From: Candidatus Levybacteria bacterium GW2011_GWA1_37_16
Lineage (GTDB): Bacteria; Patescibacteriota; Microgenomatia; Levybacterales; UBA12049
Reading direction: 5' to 3'
NCBI GenBank assembly: GCA_943354875.1
Contig: CALRDJ010000006.1
Location: forward strand, 1-36,583
DNA: 36,583 bases
Within the stretch, counting starts at the first letter, position 1. Every line of letters begins with the position of its first letter. Positions 18,037 through 28,236 of this stretch are shown here, piece by piece. Below the pieces are notes generated by a model. That model made no database searches. It saw only the letters and a program-made list of their open reading frames with translations, and was not told the origin of the DNA. Position numbers and translations under genes: made by a program.

Positions 18037-18057
18037 ATCCTGAAACAAGTTCAGGAT
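18037..18057. repeat. Perfect 8-bp inverted repeat hairpin (REP-like), just 3' of groEL
   Basis: ATCCTGAA-ACAAG-TTCAGGAT; minus-strand context GTCATCCTGAACTTGTTTCAGGATCTC. Confidence 0.75.
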
Positions 18058-18066
18058 GACAGAGGG

Positions 18067-19716
<1,650 letters not shown>

Positions 19717-19722
19717 TCAATC

Positions 19723-19785
19723 GTTAGTTGGTTAGTTAGCTATTCATTCGCTAGTCCTAACTCTGAACTATGAACGAACTAATCC
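19723..19785. repeat. Irregular 7-bp-period array in the groES-groEL gap
   Basis: GTTAGTT GGTTAGT TAGCTAT TCATTCG CTAGTCC TAACTCT GAACTAT GAACGAA CTAATCC; clearest sub-array ACTCTGA ACTATGA ACGAACT. Confidence 0.6.
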
Positions 19786-19788
19786 GCC

Positions 19789-20088
19789 TTACCCAACTAT
19801 CGCGAGAATGTCTGTTTGTTTTACGAGCTTCCATTCTTCGTTTTCCACTTTCACTTCATTTCCACCCCATTTGGTGTGCATAACAGTATCTCCAATTTTC
19901 ACTACCATAGGTTTTAACTCTCCCTTTGGCGTCATTTCTCCGGCTCCAATAGCCATGACGGTACCGGTCTGAGGTTTTTCTTTGGCAGTTTCTGGAAGAA
20001 GGATTCCGCTCGCAGTTTTCTCTTCTGCCTGTAATGGCTTTACGAGTACGTAATCAAATAGTGGCTTAATGTTTATTTTAGTCTTCAT
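19789..20088 (-). CDS. groES: Co-chaperonin GroES
   Basis: IKPLFDYVLVKPLQAEEKTASGILLPETAKEKPQTGTVMAIG; 99 aa. Confidence 0.97.
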   Translation of the reverse strand: MKTKINIKPLFDYVLVKPLQAEEKTASGILLPETAKEKPQTGTVMAIGAGEMTPKGELKPMVVKIGDTVMHTKWGGNEVKVENEEWKLVKQTDILAIVG

Positions 20089-20119
20089 AGCTGAGTGGGA
20101 CAGAAAGGTCTTTTAAGAA

Positions 20120-20146
20120 ATGTCACTTACGAGAAGTGACTGCTAA
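20120..20146. promoter_or_regulatory. Degenerate CIRCE-like operator of groES-groEL, containing a separate perfect inverted repeat
   Basis: Minus strand TTAGCAGTC-N9-AAGTGACAT (8/9 and 5/9 matches to CIRCE arms); overlapping perfect GTCACTT-ACGAG-AAGTGAC at 20122-20140. Confidence 0.65.
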
Positions 20147-20175
20147 TTTATACACTACGTCAAAAATTTTGTCAA
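20147..20175 (-). promoter_or_regulatory. groESL promoter
   Basis: Minus strand TTGACA (20175-20170) - 17 - TATAAA (20152-20147). Confidence 0.85.
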
Positions 20176-20183
20176 GCCCTGAC

Positions 20184-20213
20184 TTGACATTATCTTCATA
20201 TCTCCTATACGAT
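20184..20213 (+). promoter_or_regulatory. Divergent promoter for the cohesin-like/PKD gene
   Basis: TTGACA (20184-20189) then TATACG (16-bp spacer) or TACGAT (18-bp spacer). Confidence 0.65.
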
Positions 20214-20253
20214 AAATTCAGTGCCTTTTAAAAATCGATGAAGGTACTCTATT

Positions 20254-21402
20254 ATGTTTAGCGGAAAAAAATTAATTTTACTCGGTACCATGGTGGTACT
20301 TTTACTGGCAATTCCTCTTACCGTATACTATTCCCAGCAGCAGCAAGATACTCGCTCCCGCGCCACCGCTGCCACTACGATTTCTCTCTGTGCGACAAGC
20401 CTTACACCATCTACCAACTGCACTGCAACCATCTCAACTCAAGCAGGTCAACCATTTGGACTAGATGTCATGATGAATCCCGGAAGTAATACCGTAACCT
20501 TTCTAAAACTCATTATCACGTATGACCCTACGCTTCTTGCCACAGCGAGCGCACAGGCGCTTGTGCCCAATAGTGCCGCAGTTAGCTCATTTGGAAGTCC
20601 AGTATTCACTCCTGGCACTATCACCGTAAGCTTTGGTATCGTAGCTAATCCTGCTGAAGTCAATCCAAATCTGGCTATACAAACGGGTACAAAAATTGCC
20701 ACTATTAACTTTACTGGGCTCGCTGTCACGCCTGGAACGAAAGTCGATTTTGGCGCTACGGCACAGGCATTATCCTCTAGCACTGCTGACGGACAAGGAG
20801 AAAATGTATTAGCGAGTAAAAATCCTGCGACGATCACCATTACTGCAAGCACAATACCAACAGTCACTCCCACGTCTGGTGCTCAAGCAGCTAATCAACC
20901 ACCTGTCTGTACTGCGCTGAATATGGATCGTGCAAATTCAGGTACCGCTCCATACTCGCTTACATTTACCGCTGTGGGAAGTGATAAAGATGGTAATATC
21001 CAAAAAATTACGTTTAACTTTGGCGATGGCCCAGTACAAGATCTCACCCAAGCAGGGGGAATCGGCACTAACTCAGTTAGCTCGCAAGTTGCTCATACCT
21101 ACAGCAATCCAGGAACATATTCTGCATCCGCAGTACTCACCGATAATCAAAGCGCAGTGAGTAGTTCGTCAGCATGTCTCCAGACCATTACGGTAGCTAA
21201 AGGTACGACTGGAGGAGGCACCAATGCATCAGGAAGCGCAGGGCCTATCGTCACTGCTGCCACTCCCACTCCCACACCCGCTATCCTTGTTGCTAAGCCA
21301 ACCATAGATAAACCTGGTCCAGGAGGAAACACACTCTTAAATATCGGAGCAATCGGAGCAGTTATGTCTATCGTCGGAGCAGTTCTCTTCTTCGCACTAT
21401 AA
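20254..21402 (+). CDS. Surface protein with cohesin-like domain and PKD domain, N- and C-terminal TM segments
   Basis: N-term TM LILLGTMVVLLLAIPLTVYY; PFGLDVMMNPGSNTVTFLKLIITYDPTLL...GTKIATINFTGLAVTPGT resembles cohesin; FTAVGSDKDGNIQKITFNFGDG...VAHTYSNPGTYSASAVLTDN (PKD); C-terminal hydrophobic anchor. Confidence 0.75.
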   Translation: MFSGKKLILLGTMVVLLLAIPLTVYYSQQQQDTRSRATAATTISLCATSLTPSTNCTATISTQAGQPFGLDVMMNPGSNTVTFLKLIITYDPTLLATASAQALVPNSAAVSSFGSPVFTPGTITVSFGIVANPAEVNPNLAIQTGTKIATINFTGLAVTPGTKVDFGATAQALSSSTADGQGENVLASKNPATITITASTIPTVTPTSGAQAANQPPVCTALNMDRANSGTAPYSLTFTAVGSDKDGNIQKITFNFGDGPVQDLTQAGGIGTNSVSSQVAHTYSNPGTYSASAVLTDNQSAVSSSSACLQTITVAKGTTGGGTNASGSAGPIVTAATPTPTPAILVAKPTIDKPGPGGNTLLNIGAIGAVMSIVGAVLFFAL

Positions 21403-21410
21403 CTCAGAGG

Positions 21411-23135
21411 CTAATTAGATTCGATCATGGAAAATAGTGCTTCCTGAGAAAGATTTACTTTTCCAGAGTGATTCATCCTTGATTTTCCCTTTTTCTGTGC
21501 CTCTAAAAGCTTGTCTTTCCTACTTCTATCTCCTCCTGACATTTTCGCGAGAACATCTTTTCGGAACGGGGATATCTCTTCACGAGCCACACTTTCTCCA
21601 TTTATCATTCCTTGGATAACTTGACGAAATTGCTGACGATCAAGCGAATCCTTCAGTTTTTGAGTTTTTTCTCGAGCCCTAGAAGTTCCCTCTTCTCTAT
21701 AAACATACTCTGAAAGAACGTCTATCGGATTATCGTTGATCCGTACCTCCAGCTGAACGAGGTCTGCTTTCTTATATCCGTTTTGATCATAATCAACACT
21801 GGCAAACCCAGAGGAAATAGATTTTAACTCCGCAGAAACTCCCCGAATAAACATACTATATGGCATGTCATACTCCAGAATCGCATTTGCTTCGTGATAT
21901 GTCATATTGGTCAAATTTCCTTTTCGTTTTTGACAAACTGTCATAATACCCCCTACATATTCTGAAGGCGCATAAACAGTAAGAGAAATATACGGCTCTA
22001 ACATATCTTCTTTCTCAAATCGATAGAGCACTTGAGGCATAGTAAATAGGAGATCGAGACCAAATTCCTGAGATAACCGTTCTTTTACGATCTCTGCATG
22101 CAAAAGTCCTAAAAATCCTACTCGATATCCACTCCCTAAATATGCTGAGTATTCATCAGAATACGTGAGTGCGGTATCATTCAATGTTAACTTCAAAAGC
22201 GCCTCTTTCAAACTCCTCAATTCGTTCGTGTTTTTCGGATATAATCCTAAAAAAACCATAGATTTTGGTATATTATATCCAGGAAGTGGCGAAACAGGAT
22301 GATTTGCAGACATTACCGTATCTCCGACCCGACACTGACGAATATCTTTTATTCCAGTTATTATATATCCGATCTCACCTGCTGATAACACATCTGCTGC
22401 ACAAAGATAGGGAGAGAATGTGCCCACTTCAGTCACCTCTGCTTTTACTCCGCTTTGAGGCAATTGGATCTTATCGCCTTTCCTCACGGATCCATCTACC
22501 ACTCTCGCATAGGTGACTACTCCTCTATATTCATCATAGGCAGCATCGAAAATGAGCGCCCGAAGAGGCTCAGGAAGCCCTGTGGGCGCTGGAACTTTCT
22601 CTACTACCCTATCCAAAACCTCTGCAACGCCCTCACCAGTTTTGGCTGAGATAAATAATATCTCGTCTTCTTTGACTCCAGTTAGGTCCATAACTTCTTT
22701 GACTGTCTGCTCGACCTGGGCATTTGGTAAGTCAATTTTATTAATTACTGGAATAATCGGAAGCTTCTCTTTCTGAGATGAACGGTAGTGGGCTACTGTT
22801 TGGGCTTGAATTCCCTGCGTAGCATCTACTAAGAGTATTACTCCCTCACATGCCGCAAGCGTTCTAGAAACTTCATAGGAGAAATCGATATGACCAGGAG
22901 TATCAATCAAATTCAGTACGAACAACTCACCATTCACTAAATAACTCATCCGAACAGGAGCTAGCTTAATCGTAATTCCCCGCTCACGAGAAATAGGATT
23001 TTGATCCAAAAACTGTTCTTGCAATTTATCCTTTGCAATCGTTTTCGTAATCTCGAGCATGCGATCTGCGAGGGTTGATTTACCATGATCAACATGCGCG
23101 ATAATGGCAAAGTTTCTAATATATGACTGATCCAT
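21411..23135 (-). CDS. lepA: Elongation factor 4 (LepA)
   Basis: YIRNFAIIAHVDHGKSTLADRMLEIT; NLIDTPGHIDFSYEVSRTLAACEGVILLVDATQGIQAQT; start placed at MDQSYIRNF (23135). Confidence 0.97.
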   Translation of the reverse strand: MDQSYIRNFAIIAHVDHGKSTLADRMLEITKTIAKDKLQEQFLDQNPISRERGITIKLAPVRMSYLVNGELFVLNLIDTPGHIDFSYEVSRTLAACEGVILLVDATQGIQAQTVAHYRSSQKEKLPIIPVINKIDLPNAQVEQTVKEVMDLTGVKEDEILFISAKTGEGVAEVLDRVVEKVPAPTGLPEPLRALIFDAAYDEYRGVVTYARVVDGSVRKGDKIQLPQSGVKAEVTEVGTFSPYLCAADVLSAGEIGYIITGIKDIRQCRVGDTVMSANHPVSPLPGYNIPKSMVFLGLYPKNTNELRSLKEALLKLTLNDTALTYSDEYSAYLGSGYRVGFLGLLHAEIVKERLSQEFGLDLLFTMPQVLYRFEKEDMLEPYISLTVYAPSEYVGGIMTVCQKRKGNLTNMTYHEANAILEYDMPYSMFIRGVSAELKSISSGFASVDYDQNGYKKADLVQLEVRINDNPIDVLSEYVYREEGTSRAREKTQKLKDSLDRQQFRQVIQGMINGESVAREEISPFRKDVLAKMSGGDRSRKDKLLEAQKKGKSRMNHSGKVNLSQEALFSMIESN

Positions 23136-23185
23136 AGTGATTTGTAGTATAGAGATCTTTGAGGCTAAAAGCAAATAAAATTCTC

Positions 23186-24850
23186 TTAAGGATTAAGTCG
23201 TGTCGGGTCAATTGTCTCGGACCTTATACCCAGAATTTCTCTCCAGTTTCCTAGCCTCTTGAACATAAGAATAAATGTCATCGCTTCTTTCACATTAAAA
23301 AGCCAGGTCAGAAAAAGATAGAGTGAAAGCCCAGCTGCACTAGAAATTCCAGTCAGAAATATTAAATTCATAGTTTTTGTCGTATCAAAAACTAGCTGAT
23401 CGAGAAGTTTTATCGGAATATACAATGCAAATCCAGTAAAAACTGTAGCAAGCGCAATCTTAGAAAATGGCAGAAGCAACGATCCTCTATCAAACCCGTT
23501 CACCTTTTTCCCAAGAAATAGCATGGATACAACTACATTCAGTATCCCAGCAACCGAGTAAGCGAATGCTATACCCTCCACTCCCCACTGCCCATACGTA
23601 ACGAGTGTGTATCCAAGTCCCATCATAAAAAGAGTAGAAACTCCTCCTATCCAAAGAGGAGTTTTCGTATCGTGCAGAGCATAAAATCCGCGAGAAATAA
23701 GATAAATAAGAGCCTGAGAAAATATTCCTATCGCGAAAAATGCGAGCGTACGACCAGTTAGAACGGTAGCATCCCAGTCAAACTGTCCTGCTCCAAATAT
23801 AAGACGTACGACCGGAATACGAAGGACCAAGAAGATTACTGAAACTGGTAATACCAAATACACCATCTGATTGAAACTAGTTAAAAAAGTTGACTTAAAT
23901 GAATTCAGGTTATTTCGCTCACGAGACAAAACAGGGAAAGCTGCTTGGGCTATTGTTTGACCAAATAATGCTACCGGAGCAAAAGCTAAGGTCTGGGCGT
24001 AATCAAAAATTACATAATGACGACCTGCATCTGGTAAAAACGACACAAGACTTACCGTTAAGAGAGCGCCTACTTGAAAAATTGCCAGTGAAACAGTACG
24101 AGGCCACATAAGCACCAACACTTCCTTCACGCCCGCAACTCGAGCACTCAGAATAGGTATAAATGAGAAGCCCATTTTTTTAACAACTGGTAATTGTGCA
24201 AGAATAAAAAAACATGCACCGATCACATTTCCTACCGCTGGCGCATAGATACCCAGTGACTGAGAGAATAAAAGAATTCCTATAATCACCCCTAAGTTGT
24301 ATAGTGCTGCGGCAATTCCTGGAATAAAAAAGTGATTATATGACTGCAATAGAGCTGAAAAAAAAGTAGCGATAATAAATAAGAACTGACTGAAAATAAT
24401 AACGCGCATGAGACTCGCCATAAGACTCATGTCGGATGCAGAAAAGCCAGAACCCAAATTCATCAATTGCAGAAAAAATGGCGCAAATATAAAAAGGATT
24501 AAGGACACTATGGAAAATATTCCTATCGCAAACAAAAGAAGTGTCGAAGCCATTCGATTTGCCTTCTCCTGTTCGTTCTTAGCCAAAAATTCAGAAAATA
24601 CCGGAATAAATGCAGATGATAACGCCCCGGCTATGATGATCTGAAACAGCAAGTCTGGTATTCTACCCGATGCTAAGTAAATTCCAAGCGTATTAGATGC
24701 ACCGAAGATTGATACCAGCAACCGTTGTCTTACGAGCCCGAGTAGCTGAGAAAAAACAACTGTAGCCATTATGACAAACGCTGCCGAAAGAATATTTGTT
24801 TGGCGCTGAAGTAAAATGCGTAAGCTTTTTTGCAAGAAATCAGAAGGCAT
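23186..24850 (-). CDS. murJ: Lipid II flippase MurJ (MviN family)
   Basis: 554 aa polytopic; SQLLGLVRQRLLVSIFGASNTLGIYLASGRIPDLLFQIIIAGALSSAFIPVFSEF; FYALHDTKTPLWIG. Confidence 0.95.
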   Translation of the reverse strand: MPSDFLQKSLRILLQRQTNILSAAFVIMATVVFSQLLGLVRQRLLVSIFGASNTLGIYLASGRIPDLLFQIIIAGALSSAFIPVFSEFLAKNEQEKANRMASTLLLFAIGIFSIVSLILFIFAPFFLQLMNLGSGFSASDMSLMASLMRVIIFSQFLFIIATFFSALLQSYNHFFIPGIAAALYNLGVIIGILLFSQSLGIYAPAVGNVIGACFFILAQLPVVKKMGFSFIPILSARVAGVKEVLVLMWPRTVSLAIFQVGALLTVSLVSFLPDAGRHYVIFDYAQTLAFAPVALFGQTIAQAAFPVLSRERNNLNSFKSTFLTSFNQMVYLVLPVSVIFLVLRIPVVRLIFGAGQFDWDATVLTGRTLAFFAIGIFSQALIYLISRGFYALHDTKTPLWIGGVSTLFMMGLGYTLVTYGQWGVEGIAFAYSVAGILNVVVSMLFLGKKVNGFDRGSLLLPFSKIALATVFTGFALYIPIKLLDQLVFDTTKTMNLIFLTGISSAAGLSLYLFLTWLFNVKEAMTFILMFKRLGNWREILGIRSETIDPTRLNP

Positions 24851-24876
24851 AAGAATTAGTCATAGTAGCGAACCTG

Positions 24877-24905
24877 TTGCGATTTACAGTATAGCATGCT
24901 AAAAT
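24877..24905 (+). promoter_or_regulatory. rpsT promoter (leaderless geometry)
   Basis: TTGCGA - 17 - TAAAAT; ATG 6 nt after -10. Confidence 0.65.
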
Positions 24906-24911
24906 ATAGCT

Positions 24912-25223
24912 ATGCCAGTAATAAAATCAGCTCAGAAAAAATTACGACAAGATAAAAAGCGCGAAAAGAAAAATGACGTGCTAAGACATGCTTTACAAAA
25001 AATTGTTAAGATGGCGCGAAAAAATCCTGCAGAGAAAACGATACAGGATGCGACACGCGCACTAGATAAAGCAGTTAAAAAGAATATTCTTCACAAAAAC
25101 AAAGCAGCTAGACTTAAGTCTGCGATGTCCAAACTTCTCAGTGGCAAAACAACCGTCAACTCAGCACCGAAAAAACCAACTAAAAAGAAAAAACCAGTCA
25201 TTAAGAAATCCACAAAAAAATAA
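24912..25223 (+). CDS. rpsT: 30S ribosomal protein S20 with Lys-rich C-terminal extension
   Basis: MPVIKSAQKKLRQDKKREKKN...KAVKKNILHKNKAARLKSAMSKLL. Confidence 0.93.
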   Translation: MPVIKSAQKKLRQDKKREKKNDVLRHALQKIVKMARKNPAEKTIQDATRALDKAVKKNILHKNKAARLKSAMSKLLSGKTTVNSAPKKPTKKKKPVIKKSTKK

Positions 25224-25245
25224 TCCTTTTTAGCCTCTAATTCCT

Positions 25246-25274
25246 TTGACAAACAGATCAAATTCCCCTAGACT
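25246..25274 (+). promoter_or_regulatory. Promoter of PilN/PilO-like operon
   Basis: TTGACA - 17 - TAGACT; ATG 8 nt after -10. Confidence 0.7.
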
Positions 25275-25282
25275 TAAAGGTA

Positions 25283-25834
25283 ATGCCTATAAAGCTTCCT
25301 TCTATCAACCTAAACAGGCTAAATCAAAAAAATTTTGTCGATAAGTTTATTGACTGGGCTATGACTTTTGGAAGAGTTGCAGTGATACTCACTGAGATCA
25401 TAGCACTCTCAGCTTTTCTCTACCGCTTTACCCTCGACCGCCAACTTGTTGACTTACATGACAAGATAGTTCAAAAAGAAACATACGTAAAACTATTAAA
25501 ATCAAACGAAGATAAATACAGAAATCTACAAGATCGTCTTTCTGCCATAGCGCACCTTGATAGCGATGCAAAAAGAAAAATAGCCCTGCTTTCTACCATA
25601 TATTCCCTCGCACAAGGCAGTTTCTCTATAACAGATATTCGTATGGCTGATCAAAGTCTACATGTAAATGCTCGAGCTGCCTCCATTAATGATGTTTCCC
25701 AGTTCATCAATCAGGTTAAAAAACAACCTGATATAGATTCTGTTAGCGTAGATAAGATAGAAAATAAGACCACGAGCGCCATCATAATCGTAGGCATCAC
25801 GGTATCCATAAAGAAACAACAAGCCAGAATATAA
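25283..25834 (+). CDS. PilN-like pilus-assembly membrane protein
   Basis: Short cytoplasmic N-terminus (IKLPSINLNRL), one TM, coiled coil, PilN-like ferredoxin-fold C-terminus; followed by PilO-like gene. Confidence 0.6.
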   Translation: MPIKLPSINLNRLNQKNFVDKFIDWAMTFGRVAVILTEIIALSAFLYRFTLDRQLVDLHDKIVQKETYVKLLKSNEDKYRNLQDRLSAIAHLDSDAKRKIALLSTIYSLAQGSFSITDIRMADQSLHVNARAASINDVSQFINQVKKQPDIDSVSVDKIENKTTSAIIIVGITVSIKKQQARI

Positions 25835-25835
25835 C

Positions 25836-26447
25836 ATGAACTTTCAAAAACAATTTTCAAAAATTGATCCCAAATACTTAGAGCTATTACCTGATTTCAA
25901 AGAGAGAAAAACTCAGGCATTTACCACTCTCTCCCTAACCCTCGTAGCGCTCTCGCTGCTTGGAGTTTTTGCTATCAGCCCCACCCTCTCTACCATCACA
26001 GAGCTTCGACGTCAACATTCAGACAGTGAATTCGTATATGAAAAACTTACTGAAAAACTTACCAATCTAGGATTGCTACAGCAAAAATATGCAGCGCTTG
26101 AAGGAGATATGCCTGCTATCTTGGCTGCCTTACCTGAAAAACCCTCGGTACCAATTCTTATCGGTGAGATTCAAGCACTAGCGAAAAAAAACTCTACAAC
26201 CATAAGTCATATCGAAGTATTTGAAGTGGATTTGGGAAAAGTCGAAGAAGGACCTAGGAAATACTCAGCTTTTACATTTGCCGTAGACGCACAAGGTGAT
26301 TATAAAAATCTACTCGATTTTTCCAAAGCACTTGTTGAGTTTCAGAGAATTGTGACCTTGGAAAACATAGCTATAAATAAGAGTGTTTCAGAATCGAACA
26401 TAAAACCAAAACTAAATATTAGGGGACAGGCCTATTTTAAAAAATAA
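25836..26447 (+). CDS. PilO-like pilus-assembly protein
   Basis: One TM, coiled coil, PEKPSVPILIGEIQALAKKNSTTISHIEV, DFSKALVEFQRIVTLENIAI. Confidence 0.65.
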   Translation: MNFQKQFSKIDPKYLELLPDFKERKTQAFTTLSLTLVALSLLGVFAISPTLSTITELRRQHSDSEFVYEKLTEKLTNLGLLQQKYAALEGDMPAILAALPEKPSVPILIGEIQALAKKNSTTISHIEVFEVDLGKVEEGPRKYSAFTFAVDAQGDYKNLLDFSKALVEFQRIVTLENIAINKSVSESNIKPKLNIRGQAYFKK

Positions 26448-26764
26448 TGAAAAGAAGAGAAATTATGATTGCTATAGTGTCGTTATTTGTACTCGTCGTT
26501 CTATGGGTTGCACTAGGCATATATCATAACTCTATTACCTCAACCATACCAAATGCCCTCAACTTACGCATTGTCGGTATTTCAAATTCATTTGATATGA
26601 AAACTATTGATACCCTTAAAAAACGCACCCAGATCCCCCCTGAATACGAGACTGCGAGCCAAAGCGCAACTCCTACTCCACAACCGACACCACTTCCTGT
26701 GCCTACTGCAATACCGCTGGCTACGTCGTCAGCGCAAGCATCAGAGGGAGGATCGCTACGATGA
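26447..26764 (+). CDS. Small single-TM protein with PT-rich C-terminus
   Basis: 105 aa; junction with PilO-like gene is TAATG; overlaps next gene by 4 bp (ATGA). Confidence 0.65.
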   Translation: MKRREIMIAIVSLFVLVVLWVALGIYHNSITSTIPNALNLRIVGISNSFDMKTIDTLKKRTQIPPEYETASQSATPTPQPTPLPVPTAIPLATSSAQASEGGSLR

Positions 26765-28236
26765 ACAACTCCATTCTTCAAAAACGAATACCAACATTAT
26801 TAGGCATTCTTCTTATTATGGTAGGGCTGGGAGTAACCTCTTTTTTAGTCCAGACAGGAGTAATCACGATAGGACAAGCGAGTCCAGCGGAAGAACCTCA
26901 AAACATACGCGTAACTAATATAACTGATACATCATTTAGCGTCTCTTACGTGACCACCAGCGCTGCTCCTGGAGTTGTCTCAACAGGTGATACTCAAGCG
27001 CTTGGCCAAACTGTACTAGATGATCGAGACCAACAAAGCGGAGCGATTAACTCATACAAGGTTCACCACGTTACCATACGAAACTTAAAACAAACAACGA
27101 AATACTATTTCTCAGTTGTTAGCGGAAGAGATACATATCTACAAAATGGACAACCATATGAAGTCGTTACCGGTGCTACGATTTCTACCTCGCCTACATC
27201 ACAAGAACCACTCAGCGGAAAAGTTACTCTTCCGAACGGCACAGCTCCAGCAGAGGCACTCATCTACGCTACCGCGACTTCAGGACAGACACTCTCAGTT
27301 CTATTGAAATCAAACGGCACATATGTAATGCCTATGAATGCCATGAGAACTACTACTCTTACCACCTATGTTCAGCTTACGAAAGATACTGCTATCCAGA
27401 TGCTTATTGTTAATGGAGATGCAAAATCCTCCATCTCGATCCTAGCAAGTCAGGTAAACCCAGTTCCACTTATTTCTCTGTCTTCGGATTATAATTTCAT
27501 TCAAGGCAATGCACCTATTGCGCACATAGCCACGAATTCTGCTCTCATAAAATTTCCTACATTACCTTCTGCGAAAATAGCTGATCTTCCTACTACGCCA
27601 CAAATTTCTACGCCGAAAAAAGATCAAGGATTTACCGATGCACAACCACTACTTCGAGGAACAGCGACCCCAAACTCTACTGTTACTATCGCCATTCATT
27701 CTGACGAACAAATTTCAGACCAAGTAAAAGCAGATGCCACCGGAAACTGGAGCTATCGCCCATCCAAACCACTTTCGCCTGGAAAACATACCATAACAAT
27801 TACTGCACCAAATAGTGCCGGCATCATGAAAACAATCACTCAATCATTTACCGTACATGCTGCTGGATCACAAGTAAGCCAAACTGCTACTCCATCTGCC
27901 ACGCCGACACTAAAAACTCCTACCTCAACGCCTACACCTACCGCGACTACATCCTCACCTACTCCCATACTCCCATCTCCTACCCCGACACCTACTATCG
28001 TGACCACGCCAACACCTACTCCCATCGCGCTCGTACCAACTGGGCCATCACCTACTACCATAGCCATCGGAGGCATTACTACTCCTACACCACAAGTCCT
28101 TAGCGAAAAATCAAAAGGATCTATACCAGCCGCAGGTGATCCAAAAATCGTTACTGCTGGAATCCTAGCTGTAGTACTCACTGGATTAGGACTCGTGCTT
28201 TTTTTCCTCTCCCGTGGTAGTATCTCTTCTATATGA
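26761..28236 (+). CDS. Surface protein with FnIII-like and Ig-like domains, PT-rich stalk and C-terminal TM
   Basis: PQNIRVTNITDTSFSVSYVTTSAAPGVV...KQTTKYYFSVVSG (FnIII); PLLRGTATPNSTVTIAIHSDEQISDQVKADATGNWSYRPSKPLSPGKHTITITAPNSAG; TPTPT region; C-term GDPKIVTAGILAVVLTGLGLVLFFLSRG. Confidence 0.8.
   Translation: MNNSILQKRIPTLLGILLIMVGLGVTSFLVQTGVITIGQASPAEEPQNIRVTNITDTSFSVSYVTTSAAPGVVSTGDTQALGQTVLDDRDQQSGAINSYKVHHVTIRNLKQTTKYYFSVVSGRDTYLQNGQPYEVVTGATISTSPTSQEPLSGKVTLPNGTAPAEALIYATATSGQTLSVLLKSNGTYVMPMNAMRTTTLTTYVQLTKDTAIQMLIVNGDAKSSISILASQVNPVPLISLSSDYNFIQGNAPIAHIATNSALIKFPTLPSAKIADLPTTPQISTPKKDQGFTDAQPLLRGTATPNSTVTIAIHSDEQISDQVKADATGNWSYRPSKPLSPGKHTITITAPNSAGIMKTITQSFTVHAAGSQVSQTATPSATPTLKTPTSTPTPTATTSSPTPILPSPTPTPTIVTTPTPTPIALVPTGPSPTTIAIGGITTPTPQVLSEKSKGSIPAAGDPKIVTAGILAVVLTGLGLVLFFLSRGSISSI
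27888..28092 (+). repeat. Low-complexity PT-rich coding repeat (stalk)
   Basis: Repeated CCTACTCCC/CCTACACC-type codons encoding TPTPTATTSSPTPILPSPTPTPT. Confidence 0.8.

Noticed and set aside
21397-21413. Minus-strand TAG, TGA, TAG at 7-nt spacing at the lepA 3' end
   Set aside because: Only three stop-like triplets, partly inside the opposite gene's coding sequence, with no shared heptamer; could be chance.
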